This document shows positions 26,559-33,025 of a stretch of 64,000 nt of DNA, piece after piece. Under the pieces are notes generated by a model. The model was not told where the DNA came from. It saw only the letters and a program-made list of their open reading frames with translations, and did not search any database. The stretch covers positions 62,001 to 126,000 of the forward strand of contig QCGK01000002.1 in assembly GCA_003279945.1 (NCBI GenBank). Reading direction: 5' to 3'. The first letter of the stretch is position 1. Every line of letters starts with the position of its first letter. The position numbers were made by a program, and so were the translations under genes. This stretch comes from Prochlorococcus sp. AG-388-A01. GTDB lineage: Bacteria; Cyanobacteriota; Cyanobacteriia; PCC-6307; Cyanobiaceae.

Positions 26559-28088
26559 ATGGAATCAGAAGCAAAATTACATGAAATAAAGAAACCAATA
26601 ATGGTCCTAGGCACTTCCAGTGGAGCAGGTAAATCTTTAACGGTTACTGCTATTTGCAGGATTCTTAAAAATTTAGGAGAAGAACCAATCCCTTTTAAAG
26701 GACAAAATATGAGTAACAACGCTTGGGTTGACTATGAAGGTGGAGAGATGGCATATTCACAAGCACTTCAAGCTTTTGCCTGTGGGATTAATCCCTCTGC
26801 AGAGATGAATCCCATTTTATTAAAGCCACAAGGTAATTCAATAAGTGAGGTAATTCACCTTGGCAAAAGTATAGGAATAACAACCGCCAAAAATTACTAC
26901 CAAGATTTGTTTATTCCAGGTTGGGAAGTAATTAAAAAAAGTCTAAAATCTATTTATAAAAAACAACCAAATTGCCGTTTAATTATTGAAGGAGCTGGAA
27001 GTCCGGTAGAGATGAATTTGATTCATAGAGATCTCACAAATTTAAGAGTTGCTAAGTATTTAAATGCTAATTGCATTTTGGTAACTGATATTGAAAGGGG
27101 AGGAGTATTTGCACAAATAATCGGAACCCTTGAATTAATGAAACCAGAAGAAAAAAAACTTATTAAGGGGATTATTATAAACAGATTCAGAGGAGACCTC
27201 TCATTATTTGAAGAAGGGAAAAAATGGATAGAAAATAAAACTAAAATCCCTGTTATTGGAATTATTCCATGGTTAAATGATTCATTCCCCCCAGAAGATT
27301 CCTTAGATTTAATAGAAAAAAAATCACGGTTCTCAAATCCTGAGATCAAAGTTGGCATTATAAAATTGCCATCTATAAGTAACTTTTCAGATTTTGATCC
27401 ATTAGAAAATGAAGAATCAATATTAATTGAATGGATTAGAGAATCGCAAAACTTGAGGAAGTATGACTTTATTATTCTTCCTGGGAGTAAACAAACTATT
27501 AAAGATCAAATATTTCTTGAAAATTCAGGTTTGTCTCAGGATATAAGAGAATATTCAAATAGTAATGGAAACATAGTTGGGATCTGTGGAGGTTTGCAAA
27601 TGTTAGGGACAACACTCGAAGATCCCTATTCAAAAGAGGGTCCCAAAATTTATTCTGAACAAAAAACTAAAGGGATTGGATTACTGCCATTAAAAACGAC
27701 TTTTCTTGAGAAAAAATTGACGCGTCAAATTAACTCCGAATCTTTATGGCCATGCCAAACAAAAATTAATGGATTTGAAATTCACAATGGGCAGACCAAA
27801 TTAGATAAAACTCAAAGCTCATTAAAAATTAAACCTATCTTCAAAGACTTAGATCTAGGTTGGTACAAAGAAAATAATGGGGGTGGGACTATTGCAGGAA
27901 TATATATTCATGGGATATTTGAAAATGATAGTTGGAGAAATAGATATATTAATTTAATAAGGAAGAGTAAAAATTTACCATTATTAAATAAAAAATCAAT
28001 ATCTTATAAAAAGAAGAGAGAATGCATTATTAATAATCTTGCAAATGAATTCGATAAACATTTAAATCTCAAATCACTTTTAAGTTGA
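26559..28088 (+). CDS. cobQ: Cobyric acid synthase, 509 aa
   Basis: Glutamine-dependent amidase that amidates adenosylcobyrinic acid diamide at side chains b, d, e and g in (pseudo)cobalamin synthesis. The N-terminal dethiobiotin-synthetase-like ATPase starts MVLGTSSGAGKSLTVTAICR, then FKGQNMSNNAWV and DIERGGVFAQIIGTLELM. The C-terminal class I amidotransferase has the nucleophile region NIVGICGGLQMLG and IYIHGIFEND. Slightly above average length (~490-500). The TTGA at its 3' end is the start of the next gene. Confidence 0.96.
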   Translation: MESEAKLHEIKKPIMVLGTSSGAGKSLTVTAICRILKNLGEEPIPFKGQNMSNNAWVDYEGGEMAYSQALQAFACGINPSAEMNPILLKPQGNSISEVIHLGKSIGITTAKNYYQDLFIPGWEVIKKSLKSIYKKQPNCRLIIEGAGSPVEMNLIHRDLTNLRVAKYLNANCILVTDIERGGVFAQIIGTLELMKPEEKKLIKGIIINRFRGDLSLFEEGKKWIENKTKIPVIGIIPWLNDSFPPEDSLDLIEKKSRFSNPEIKVGIIKLPSISNFSDFDPLENEESILIEWIRESQNLRKYDFIILPGSKQTIKDQIFLENSGLSQDIREYSNSNGNIVGICGGLQMLGTTLEDPYSKEGPKIYSEQKTKGIGLLPLKTTFLEKKLTRQINSESLWPCQTKINGFEIHNGQTKLDKTQSSLKIKPIFKDLDLGWYKENNGGGTIAGIYIHGIFENDSWRNRYINLIRKSKNLPLLNKKSISYKKKRECIINNLANEFDKHLNLKSLLS

Positions 28089-28336
28089 AAGAAAGAAACA
28101 TAAAAATTATATGGCCAAATAATAATGAAACATTTGTTTCAGAGGGAGATGACTGGTTCTCCTCTGCTGAAAAAGCAGGCTTAGAAATACCGACTGGCTG
28201 TCTTACAGGAAGTTGTGGCGCCTGTGAAATAGATGTCAATGGACAGACGGTGAGGGCTTGTATAAGTGATATTAAAAGTAATAAAAAATGTATGTTAAAG
28301 GTTTCTTTAACCACAGACCCCTTTTGGGAAAAATAA
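28085..28336 (+). CDS. Small [2Fe-2S] ferredoxin, succinate-dehydrogenase-like ligand spacing, 83 aa
   Basis: Single Fer2 domain. Cysteines 39, 44, 47 and 59 lie in TGCLTGSCGACEIDVNGQTV and the next residues, a C-x4-C-x2-C-x11-C pattern. That spacing is the one in the N-terminal [2Fe-2S] domain of SdhB/FrdB rather than plant-type ferredoxin, where the fourth cysteine is ~29 residues away. The start is TTG 28085, overlapping the cobQ stop by 4 bases. Partner unknown; coupling to cobQ may be only positional. Confidence 0.85.
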   Translation: MKERNIKIIWPNNNETFVSEGDDWFSSAEKAGLEIPTGCLTGSCGACEIDVNGQTVRACISDIKSNKKCMLKVSLTTDPFWEK

Positions 28337-28341
28337 ATTCA

Positions 28342-28920
28342 CTAAACATTTCCAATGATTAGATAAAGAAAAATATAATAAAAAAATGATCCCAAAAATG
28401 TGTTAATCAAGATAACCCTTTTTTTGATGTTTGAAAAGGCAATAATATAGCTTCCCAAGATATGAGGCAGGATTGGGAAAGATCTTATTATTAAAATATA
28501 AAAGGATCTGAAAGTAACATTTTTAAATAATTTATATAGATTATTCTTCTCTGGTTTTTTCAAGAAAAATATTTTTCCAGAAAATTTGAATTTAATTTTT
28601 CTCAAAATAAGAACCTGAATTACACTTAAAATAGTTAAAATTGGAGAAAATAATAAAACATAATATAACCCAAAAAGCTTTATTAATATAAAGTCAAAAA
28701 CAATTGACAAGGGAAGGCCTAGAAATATTGAAATGATATTCAAGGCTATTAAATACTTGTATCGAATATTATTAAGTAAGGTTTCAAAATCATAGGTATA
28801 TTTAAATATTAAAGCCAAAAAATAAACCACTAAATAAGTGAAAAATATTTTAAAAATTACTGATTTAAAATTCAGATCTTTCCTATTCATAAAAATATCA
28901 CCATTCCAGCTGATTATCAA
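28342..28920 (-). CDS. Integral membrane protein, probably VTT/TVP38-DedA-like, 192 aa
   Basis: Five or six hydrophobic segments. LGLPLSIVFDFILIKLFGLYY followed later by RSFPILPHILGSYIIAFSNI resembles the conserved core of the VTT (SNARE-associated/DedA) domain, with the re-entrant G-x-PxS and the R-x-x-P-x-x-P parts, though divergent. Relatives move lipids or undecaprenyl-phosphate. Two starts are possible: 28920, or the ATG ten codons later (28890, MNRKDLNFK). It converges on the ferredoxin gene and is the left edge of an accessory-looking stretch. Confidence 0.65.
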   Translation of the reverse strand: MIISWNGDIFMNRKDLNFKSVIFKIFFTYLVVYFLALIFKYTYDFETLLNNIRYKYLIALNIISIFLGLPLSIVFDFILIKLFGLYYVLLFSPILTILSVIQVLILRKIKFKFSGKIFFLKKPEKNNLYKLFKNVTFRSFYILIIRSFPILPHILGSYIIAFSNIKKRVILINTFLGSFFYYIFLYLIIGNV

Positions 28921-28989
28921 AAACGGAGAGGATGTACCTAAACTCCTAATTAGATGTCCAGTATAGACCTATTATTACCATAGTTGAAC

Positions 28990-29064
28990 TTAATGGTTCA
29001 TATGAAAATGTGAGACAACAAGAAACACTCCAACAAGAGAAAAAGTTAACAGTATTATTTCATC
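28990..29064 (-). CDS. Possible tiny membrane peptide without normal start codon
   Basis: Open leftward frame of 24 codons that overlaps the end of the 2OG oxygenase gene. It reads ILLTFSLVGVFLVVSHFHMN, a clean single transmembrane helix followed by a histidine-rich end. No ATG, GTG or TTG is available before the helix. It could be a remnant or a photosystem-type small subunit; no family recognised. Low confidence. Confidence 0.15.
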   Translation of the reverse strand, partial: DEIILLTFSLVGVFLVVSHFHMNH

Positions 29065-29693
29065 CTAGAAAAACTTCTATTTAATTTAAAGTTAAACGAA
29101 AGACTTATCCTTTCTTCATCAGATAAATTAATCTCAACAGCGTGAGGTAACCATGCAGGAAAAACAATTAACATATTTTCTTTTGGTGAAACTGTATTAA
29201 TGGGGTAGTCAAATCCTTGCATTTGATAATCTTCTTTAAAATGCCCCATATATTCCGTTGAGATAAAGTCAGCTTCATTAAAGTTTCTATAAAAAAGAAA
29301 TCTTCCTCCTTTCATCTCTTTTGGTACTCTAATGAAAAACACACCTGAATAAGTTAAGCCAGAATGAGTATGTGGTGTATTCGAGGAACCTTTTCCGCTT
29401 ATATTTATCCAGAAATTTGTTAGTTGCAGCTCACCTTTTCTGCTTATTTGATGAATTGCATTTACAGCATTAATGATTTGATTTAATAATTGATTGGTTC
29501 CCGGAAGATTAGTTAAATCTCTAATATCTTTTGAATGATATCCATTTGAACCAGAATTACTTTTACGAACACCATCTTTATCATTTTTTCTTATCAAATA
29601 AGCCTCATTTTGTAATTGCTTTATATTTTCATTTAGTTCAGCAGTCCAAAACTGCGTTGGGAATAAAAAACCTGGTTTAATTTGAACCTTCAT
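29055..29693 (-). CDS. Putative 2-oxoglutarate/Fe(II) oxygenase, 212 aa
   Basis: Matches the small family of predicted 2OG-Fe(II) oxygenases common in marine picocyanobacteria and their phages (TIGR02466/PF13759 type, recalled not searched). Ligand candidates are H108/H110 in SSNTPHTHSGLTYSGVFFIR, H184 in FPAWLPHAVEINL and R195 for 2-oxoglutarate. The usual aspartate of HxD is not at the standard place, the first motif being HxH, so the metal site needs care. No signal peptide. Substrate unknown. Flanked by sparsely coding DNA on its 5' side. Confidence 0.75.
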   Translation of the reverse strand: MKVQIKPGFLFPTQFWTAELNENIKQLQNEAYLIRKNDKDGVRKSNSGSNGYHSKDIRDLTNLPGTNQLLNQIINAVNAIHQISRKGELQLTNFWINISGKGSSNTPHTHSGLTYSGVFFIRVPKEMKGGRFLFYRNFNEADFISTEYMGHFKEDYQMQGFDYPINTVSPKENMLIVFPAWLPHAVEINLSDEERISLSFNFKLNRSFSRMK

Positions 29694-30266
29694 TTAAAAA
29701 ATTTGCAAATCATTTCACCACTTTAAAATATATAAATTTTTAATAATCATCAACTTTAAAAGATTTTTATCTTCTTTTTTTGAAATGAGTAAGATACAAA
29801 TTAGAGTAATTAGCTAGAACTAAAAGCAATAATAAAAAAGTATTTAAATAGTTCAAATTAATCTTTAAAATTTAGTTACTCTTTAATCTATCGTCAAATA
29901 ATTATAGACGGAACCCTAAGCTTTAACGTTTATAAGTATCCGCCAACAAACATGCCATCAAGAAATTGTCACTTGGGTTTAATTTAAGAATTAGATTTAA
30001 AATTTAAATAGAACATGTATCAACTAAAAGCTATAAAATCTATAAAATTCTATAAATAAATCGTTCAAATAATGGAACAATTTTTAATCTTATGGAAGTG
30101 CTTAAATTACATCTTATTCAACTCGGCAGTTTAAGAAAACCAAAGGGAACATTTTGAGAGCAATTCATACTCAGTCATCACTTTCATTATCGCCTCCTAC
30201 TTTTTCGGAATATAAAGTAAGACTTAGATCGAAATATGAAGGTCAATAAAATTAATTTATATTCAT

Positions 30267-30297
30267 AAAAAAAAGACCTCTAATACTAGAGATCTTT
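30267..30297 (-). terminator. Rho-independent terminator of the Yfr2-like RNA
   Basis: Stem 30272-30281 with 30288-30297 (10 bp; one G-U wobble on the minus strand, a mismatch on the plus strand), loop of 6, then eight T on the minus strand. The wobble/mismatch difference shows that the functional direction is leftward. Confidence 0.8.
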
Positions 30298-30361
30298 TAA
30301 TGGTTTAGTAAATCAAGTGTTTCCTTGTTTCCACTGATTTTAGTAAACCTCTCCTTCACAC
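30267..30361 (-). ncRNA. yfr2-like: Candidate Yfr2-family small RNA
   Basis: Read leftward, a ~95-nt RNA can be drawn. It has a 5' part GAAGGAGAGG, then an imperfect ~20-bp hairpin (plus strand 30302-30349, GGTTTA...TAAACC) whose open apical part contains two GGAAACA copies (GGAAACAAGGAAACA), then a terminator hairpin and T8. Paired GGAAACA motifs in an unpaired region are, as I recall, the hallmark of the cyanobacterial Yfr2-5 RNAs. A -10-like TACTCT lies at 30373-30368, about 7 nt before the proposed 5' end. Both ends are inferred. Confidence 0.65.
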
Positions 30362-30704
30362 ATTTAAAGAGTACCCTATTTATTTCTTATCCGTGGAAGT
30401 AGCAAATGGAATATTACTAAATTGTCACATGTATCTATTGTCCATTTCAAAATATTTGTCGTTTTCAAAAAAACCTAATTATGAGAAAAGGGAATTTACT
30501 TATAAGAAATTAGTATATGAAGATTCTTTAATATATATAAAAACTGGGCCAAGGCATCAAATATCTTAAATATTAATTAATATTGTTTTTCCAAAAATAG
30601 ATAAAGATTGGAAAAATGGCTTTAGTATCTACTATAGCCGTACTTCTTGAAATCAACTTCACTCTTTCAGAATTACGTTTTTATCAAAATTACAAAATTT
30701 CATT

Positions 30705-30773
30705 TTATTTTCTTAGAGCATTCGCATTTCCTACTGCGTAATAAACATAAAGATCATTTTCTACTTTTGCCAT
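30705..30773 (-). pseudogene. Very short coding-like remnant, 22 codons
   Basis: ATG at 30773; the frame reads MAKVENDLYVYYAVGNANAL then RK and a TAA. The residue pattern looks protein-like rather than random, yet the frame is only 22 codons. I read it as the 5' remnant of a longer gene or a true micro-peptide. It overlaps a rightward 41-codon frame that looks less protein-like. Confidence 0.25.
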
Positions 30774-30997
30774 AATTAAACGTACTATTTAATTCCAAAT
30801 TAATATAACTCGATTTTCATTAGTACTGGGGAGGATTCTATGGGGTAGATGGATTTAATTTTTTTATGTTATTAACTTCACCCCAAATTAAAATTGGTTT
30901 ATTGCTTATAAGTATTGGGATAGCAGTTAATTTTGAAATTAAATTTGATATTTTTAAAAGAAATGTATTAATTAGATCACAGGAAAATTAATTAAAT

Positions 30998-31603
30998 TTA
31001 GAATAAGAATAAGAAACATCCTGCAATAAATCCACTTAGATGGCCCAATAAACTTACCCCTGGCAAGAAAGAAAATATCAATCCTATAAAACAAATTGTC
31101 CTTGACATTTTTTGAACCTCATAATCAGATTTTAAACCAATCTTTCTACCTAAAAAATAACTCTTACCAAAGAAAGAAGTTAATAGTAAGAATCCAAATA
31201 AAGCATAAATTATTCCACTAAATCCCAAAGCAGCATAATTCGGATAGACATTAAAAAAATAAGCTAAGGTCTTTTCGTAAATCCAGATAATAAAAAAATT
31301 AAAGAAAGAACAAATTAAGATAAATTCCAAATAAAAAAATCTCCTTTCAATACCAAGTCTCATTAAAAAATATCTAGTTATAATTATTCCACCTAGATTA
31401 CTTAATAAATGATTTAAATCTGCGTGGACTAGGATTGAGGTGAAAATCCTATATGGTTGATAACCAATTAATTTTGGTACATAGTATAAAAATTTTTTAT
31501 CAAAAACTTGTATTAAATCTGTAAAAAGAAAAACTGAAATTAAAAGAACTGCGCTTACAATGTACTGCCAATCATATTTAGAAATTGAATTATTAAAAGG
31601 CAT
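30998..31603 (-). CDS. Rhomboid-family intramembrane serine protease, 201 aa
   Basis: Six-helix membrane protein with the rhomboid signature: LVHADLNHLLSN (H60, H65, N69), the catalytic serine in GFSG (S129) and the catalytic histidine H188 in GHLSGFIAGCF. All residues needed for activity are present. Substrates unknown. It lies between the gene-poor region and the peptide cassettes next to tRNA-Ser, so it may belong to the accessory segment. Confidence 0.88.
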   Translation of the reverse strand: MPFNNSISKYDWQYIVSAVLLISVFLFTDLIQVFDKKFLYYVPKLIGYQPYRIFTSILVHADLNHLLSNLGGIIITRYFLMRLGIERRFFYLEFILICSFFNFFIIWIYEKTLAYFFNVYPNYAALGFSGIIYALFGFLLLTSFFGKSYFLGRKIGLKSDYEVQKMSRTICFIGLIFSFLPGVSLLGHLSGFIAGCFLFLF

Positions 31604-31734
31604 AAATGCAAATACCTTTTATTTGAATTACAAGCATATATTATTTATGATAATAAATTTTATTGAGCTTACAAGCGATTCTGAGGAGAGCAAATTGATT
31701 AATAAATTGAAGTTTTAAGCAAATTTAGAGTTTT

Positions 31735-31929
31735 TTACATTTTCCTATAGTCATCATGTAATATTTCTATTGCCAACTTTCTATTCTTCATTGCAACTCT
31801 GATTAAATTCATTTCATGGAAGTTTTGATTGAGGATAGTGAAAGGTGTAATGAGTTTGATAATACCTGCTGTGTCTACACATATTTTATCCCTCTTATGA
31901 CTTGAAATTCCTAGAATATTAATACCCGA
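31735..31929 (-). pseudogene. Coding remnant without start, ~64 codons
   Basis: Open leftward frame running from a stop at 31930-31932 to a TAA at 31735-31737. It encodes INILGISSHKRDKICVDTAG and, further on, MNLIRVAMKNRKLAIEILHD followed by DYRKM. The sequence is protein-like but has no usable start for its first half; ATG occurs only in front of the last 25 residues. It abuts the first tRNA-tail copy at 31996. I read it as the 3' end of a gene truncated at an integration or deletion junction. Family unknown. Confidence 0.4.
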
Positions 31930-31995
31930 TTAGAATTGAAAAATTTGAAAACTCTTCGTTTTAACAAACTATTAGGGCCTGCCAGTAATATTAAT

Positions 31996-32016
31996 AAACG
32001 AAGAAGGTGTATTTCC
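31996..32016. repeat. Degenerate copy of the tRNA-Ser 3' end (att-like)
   Basis: 17 of 21 bases match the copy at 32354-32374 (AAACGAAGAAGGTGTATTTCC here). What follows is nearly identical in the two places, so this is the left boundary of the first of two tandem modules. Decay suggests it is the older junction. Confidence 0.6.
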
Positions 32017-32025
32017 ATTTGACTC

Positions 32026-32092
32026 TTTGTGGCATTAATTGGCACAAAAACCAAATCGTTTTTAGGATTTTTATACGTTTTTTTATACGTGT
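32026..32092. repeat. Module 1: inverted repeat and 12-bp repeats
   Basis: TTTGTG (32026-32031) and CACAAA (32043-32048) with an 11-nt spacer, then two copies of the 12-bp unit TTATACGTGTTT, starting at 32071 (less perfect) and 32083. The same elements recur in module 2. They could be recombinase or regulator binding sites. Confidence 0.6.
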
Positions 32093-32117
32093 TTAATCTT
32101 CTGACCAAAACTAATTC

Positions 32118-32124
32118 TTATGCT
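32118..32124 (+). promoter_or_regulatory. Conserved -10-like element, module 1
   Basis: TTATGCT, exactly 33 bases before the ATG of the module 1 peptide gene; module 2 has the same heptamer at the same distance. It lies in a block (from TTCTGACCAAAACTAATT to the ATG) that is nearly identical in both modules. Confidence 0.45.
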
Positions 32125-32150
32125 AATAATAGGGAAATTTTTAACCCATC

Positions 32151-32300
32151 ATGGACAAAGAAACCCTTATCAAACTTGCTCAACCATTAGCTACTGCATT
32201 ATTAGCAATTTCTGTTTTAACTCTCCCAATCACTGTTAAAGCATATGGTGATTCAGTAACTATAGACGGAGGGTATTTGACAGTAATTGGTTGCAATTAG
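32151..32300 (+). CDS. Small secreted peptide, cassette copy 1, 49 aa
   Basis: ATG 32151. The leader MDKETLIKLAQPLATALLAI continues SVLTLPITVKA, a typical Sec signal peptide with predicted cleavage after VKA. The mature part is only ~18 residues (YGDSVTIDGGYLTVIGCN) with a cysteine next to the end. The leader is shared with copy 2 (32544) but the mature part is not. No known family recognised. The gene sits in a repeated module next to a tRNA-tail duplication. Confidence 0.7.
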   Translation: MDKETLIKLAQPLATALLAISVLTLPITVKAYGDSVTIDGGYLTVIGCN

Positions 32301-32353
32301 GAATACTTTTCTCTCTTAGTTTATATAAAAAAACTTAATTTAATAAATTCTTA

Positions 32354-32374
32354 AAACGGAGAGGGTGGAATTCC
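32354..32374. repeat. Second tRNA-Ser 3'-end copy (att-like), module 2 boundary
   Basis: AAAACGGAGAGGGTGG at 32353-32368 is identical to 32882-32897, the 3' end of tRNA-Ser plus flank; 20 of 21 bases match if extended to ATTC. Direct repeats of a tRNA 3' end are the scar of site-specific integration into that tRNA. The enclosed segment 32354-32881 is ~530 bp. Confidence 0.8.
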
Positions 32375-32383
32375 ATTTGACTC

Positions 32384-32485
32384 TTTGTGGCGCTAACTGG
32401 CACAAAAACTGAATCGTTTTTGGATTTTTATACGTGTTTTTATACGTGTCTTTAAAAGTCCATTTATACGTGTTTTTATACGTGT
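32384..32485. repeat. Module 2: inverted repeat and iteron-like 12-bp array
   Basis: TTTGTG (32384-32389)/CACAAA (32401-32406) with an 11-nt spacer, then TTATACGTGT starting at 32428, 32440, 32464 and 32476. The starts are 12 bp apart with one degenerate unit in the gap (32452-32463). The regular phase distinguishes it from simple AT-rich sequence. Confidence 0.7.
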
Positions 32486-32510
32486 TTTATCTTCTGACCA
32501 AAACTAATTA

Positions 32511-32517
32511 TTATGCT
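32511..32517 (+). promoter_or_regulatory. Conserved -10-like element, module 2
   Basis: TTATGCT, 33 bases before the ATG of the second peptide gene, same distance as in module 1. Confidence 0.45.
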
Positions 32518-32543
32518 ATGACTAGGGAAAATTTTAACCCATT

Positions 32544-32705
32544 ATGGACAAAGAAACCCTTATCAAATTAGCAACTCCTGCATCAATTGTTGCATTGGCA
32601 ATTTCTATTTTAAGTATTCCTTTAACTACAAAAGCAGAATTTCCTTCTTTTCGAGGGTCATATAGTAATCCTATTCATGTAGAGCATCTGAATTCATGTA
32701 GTTAA
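32544..32705 (+). CDS. Small secreted peptide, cassette copy 2, 53 aa
   Basis: ATG 32544. The leader MDKETLIKLATPASIVALAI continues SILSIPLTTKA; the first ten residues are identical to copy 1 and the whole signal peptide aligns. The predicted mature peptide of ~22 residues starts EFPSFRGSYSNPIHVEHLNS and ends CS, unrelated to copy 1 apart from a cysteine near the C-terminus. Located between two copies of the tRNA-Ser tail, so it may be mobile cargo. Function unknown. Confidence 0.7.
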   Translation: MDKETLIKLATPASIVALAISILSIPLTTKAEFPSFRGSYSNPIHVEHLNSCS

Positions 32706-32885
32706 ATGCCTTCTTTTTTATACTTAAGAAACTATCAAGGCAAACTTATTCACCAAAATTACTGAAGCGAAATTAAATAACATTTCTTTTTGCTAATTTT
32801 TTCTGAATAGTTAAAAATTTATTTTGCATCAAAAGAATTTGTCACCATATGACACTATCTGGCAAAAAGTGACATTCCAAGAAAA

Positions 32886-32970
32886 CGGAGAGGGTGGGAT
32901 TCGAACCCACGAATAGTTGCCTATTAAACGATTTCGAGTCGTTCGCTTTCGACCACTCAGCCACCTCTCC
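32886..32970 (-). tRNA. tRNA-Ser (anticodon CGA)
   Basis: Leftward cloverleaf: acceptor GGAGAGG pairs with CCTCTCC, discriminator G at 32886, anticodon stem AACGA/TCGTT with loop CTCGAAA giving anticodon CGA (codon UCG). There is a long variable arm typical of tRNA-Ser and T-loop GGTTCGAATCC. CCA is not encoded. Length 85. Its 3' end is duplicated at 32353-32373, which marks it as an integration target. Confidence 0.95.
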
Positions 32971-33025
32971 TTCTTTTTATAATTTTGCTCATAAAATAAA
33001 TATTACTAAATACTATATAAAATTT

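Larger units (their letters stand above)
29694..30997. other. 1.3-kb gene-poor stretch
   Basis: No ORF longer than about 45 codons looks real. It contains a candidate Yfr2-type ncRNA and its terminator (30267-30361, minus), plus a few tiny frames. The leftward frame 29767-29856 (TTG start, includes FLLLLLVLANYSNLYLTHFK) could be a membrane peptide. The rightward frames at 30086, 30154 and 30616 look like chance or debris. The leftward frame 30705-30773 is listed separately. The composition fits decayed or hypervariable DNA. Confidence 0.5.

Noticed and set aside
30616-30741. A rightward 41-codon ORF (MALVSTIAVLLEINFTL...)
   Set aside because: No ribosome-binding site, no recognisable features, and it overlaps a more protein-like leftward frame; probably chance in AT-rich DNA.
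31911-32108. A leftward 65-codon ORF (MVRRLNTYKKTYKNPK...) across the first cassette
   Set aside because: It runs through the 12-bp repeats, the inverted repeat and the tRNA-tail copy, and the same frame is broken in module 2. It is better explained as read-through of non-coding repeats or a dead remnant.
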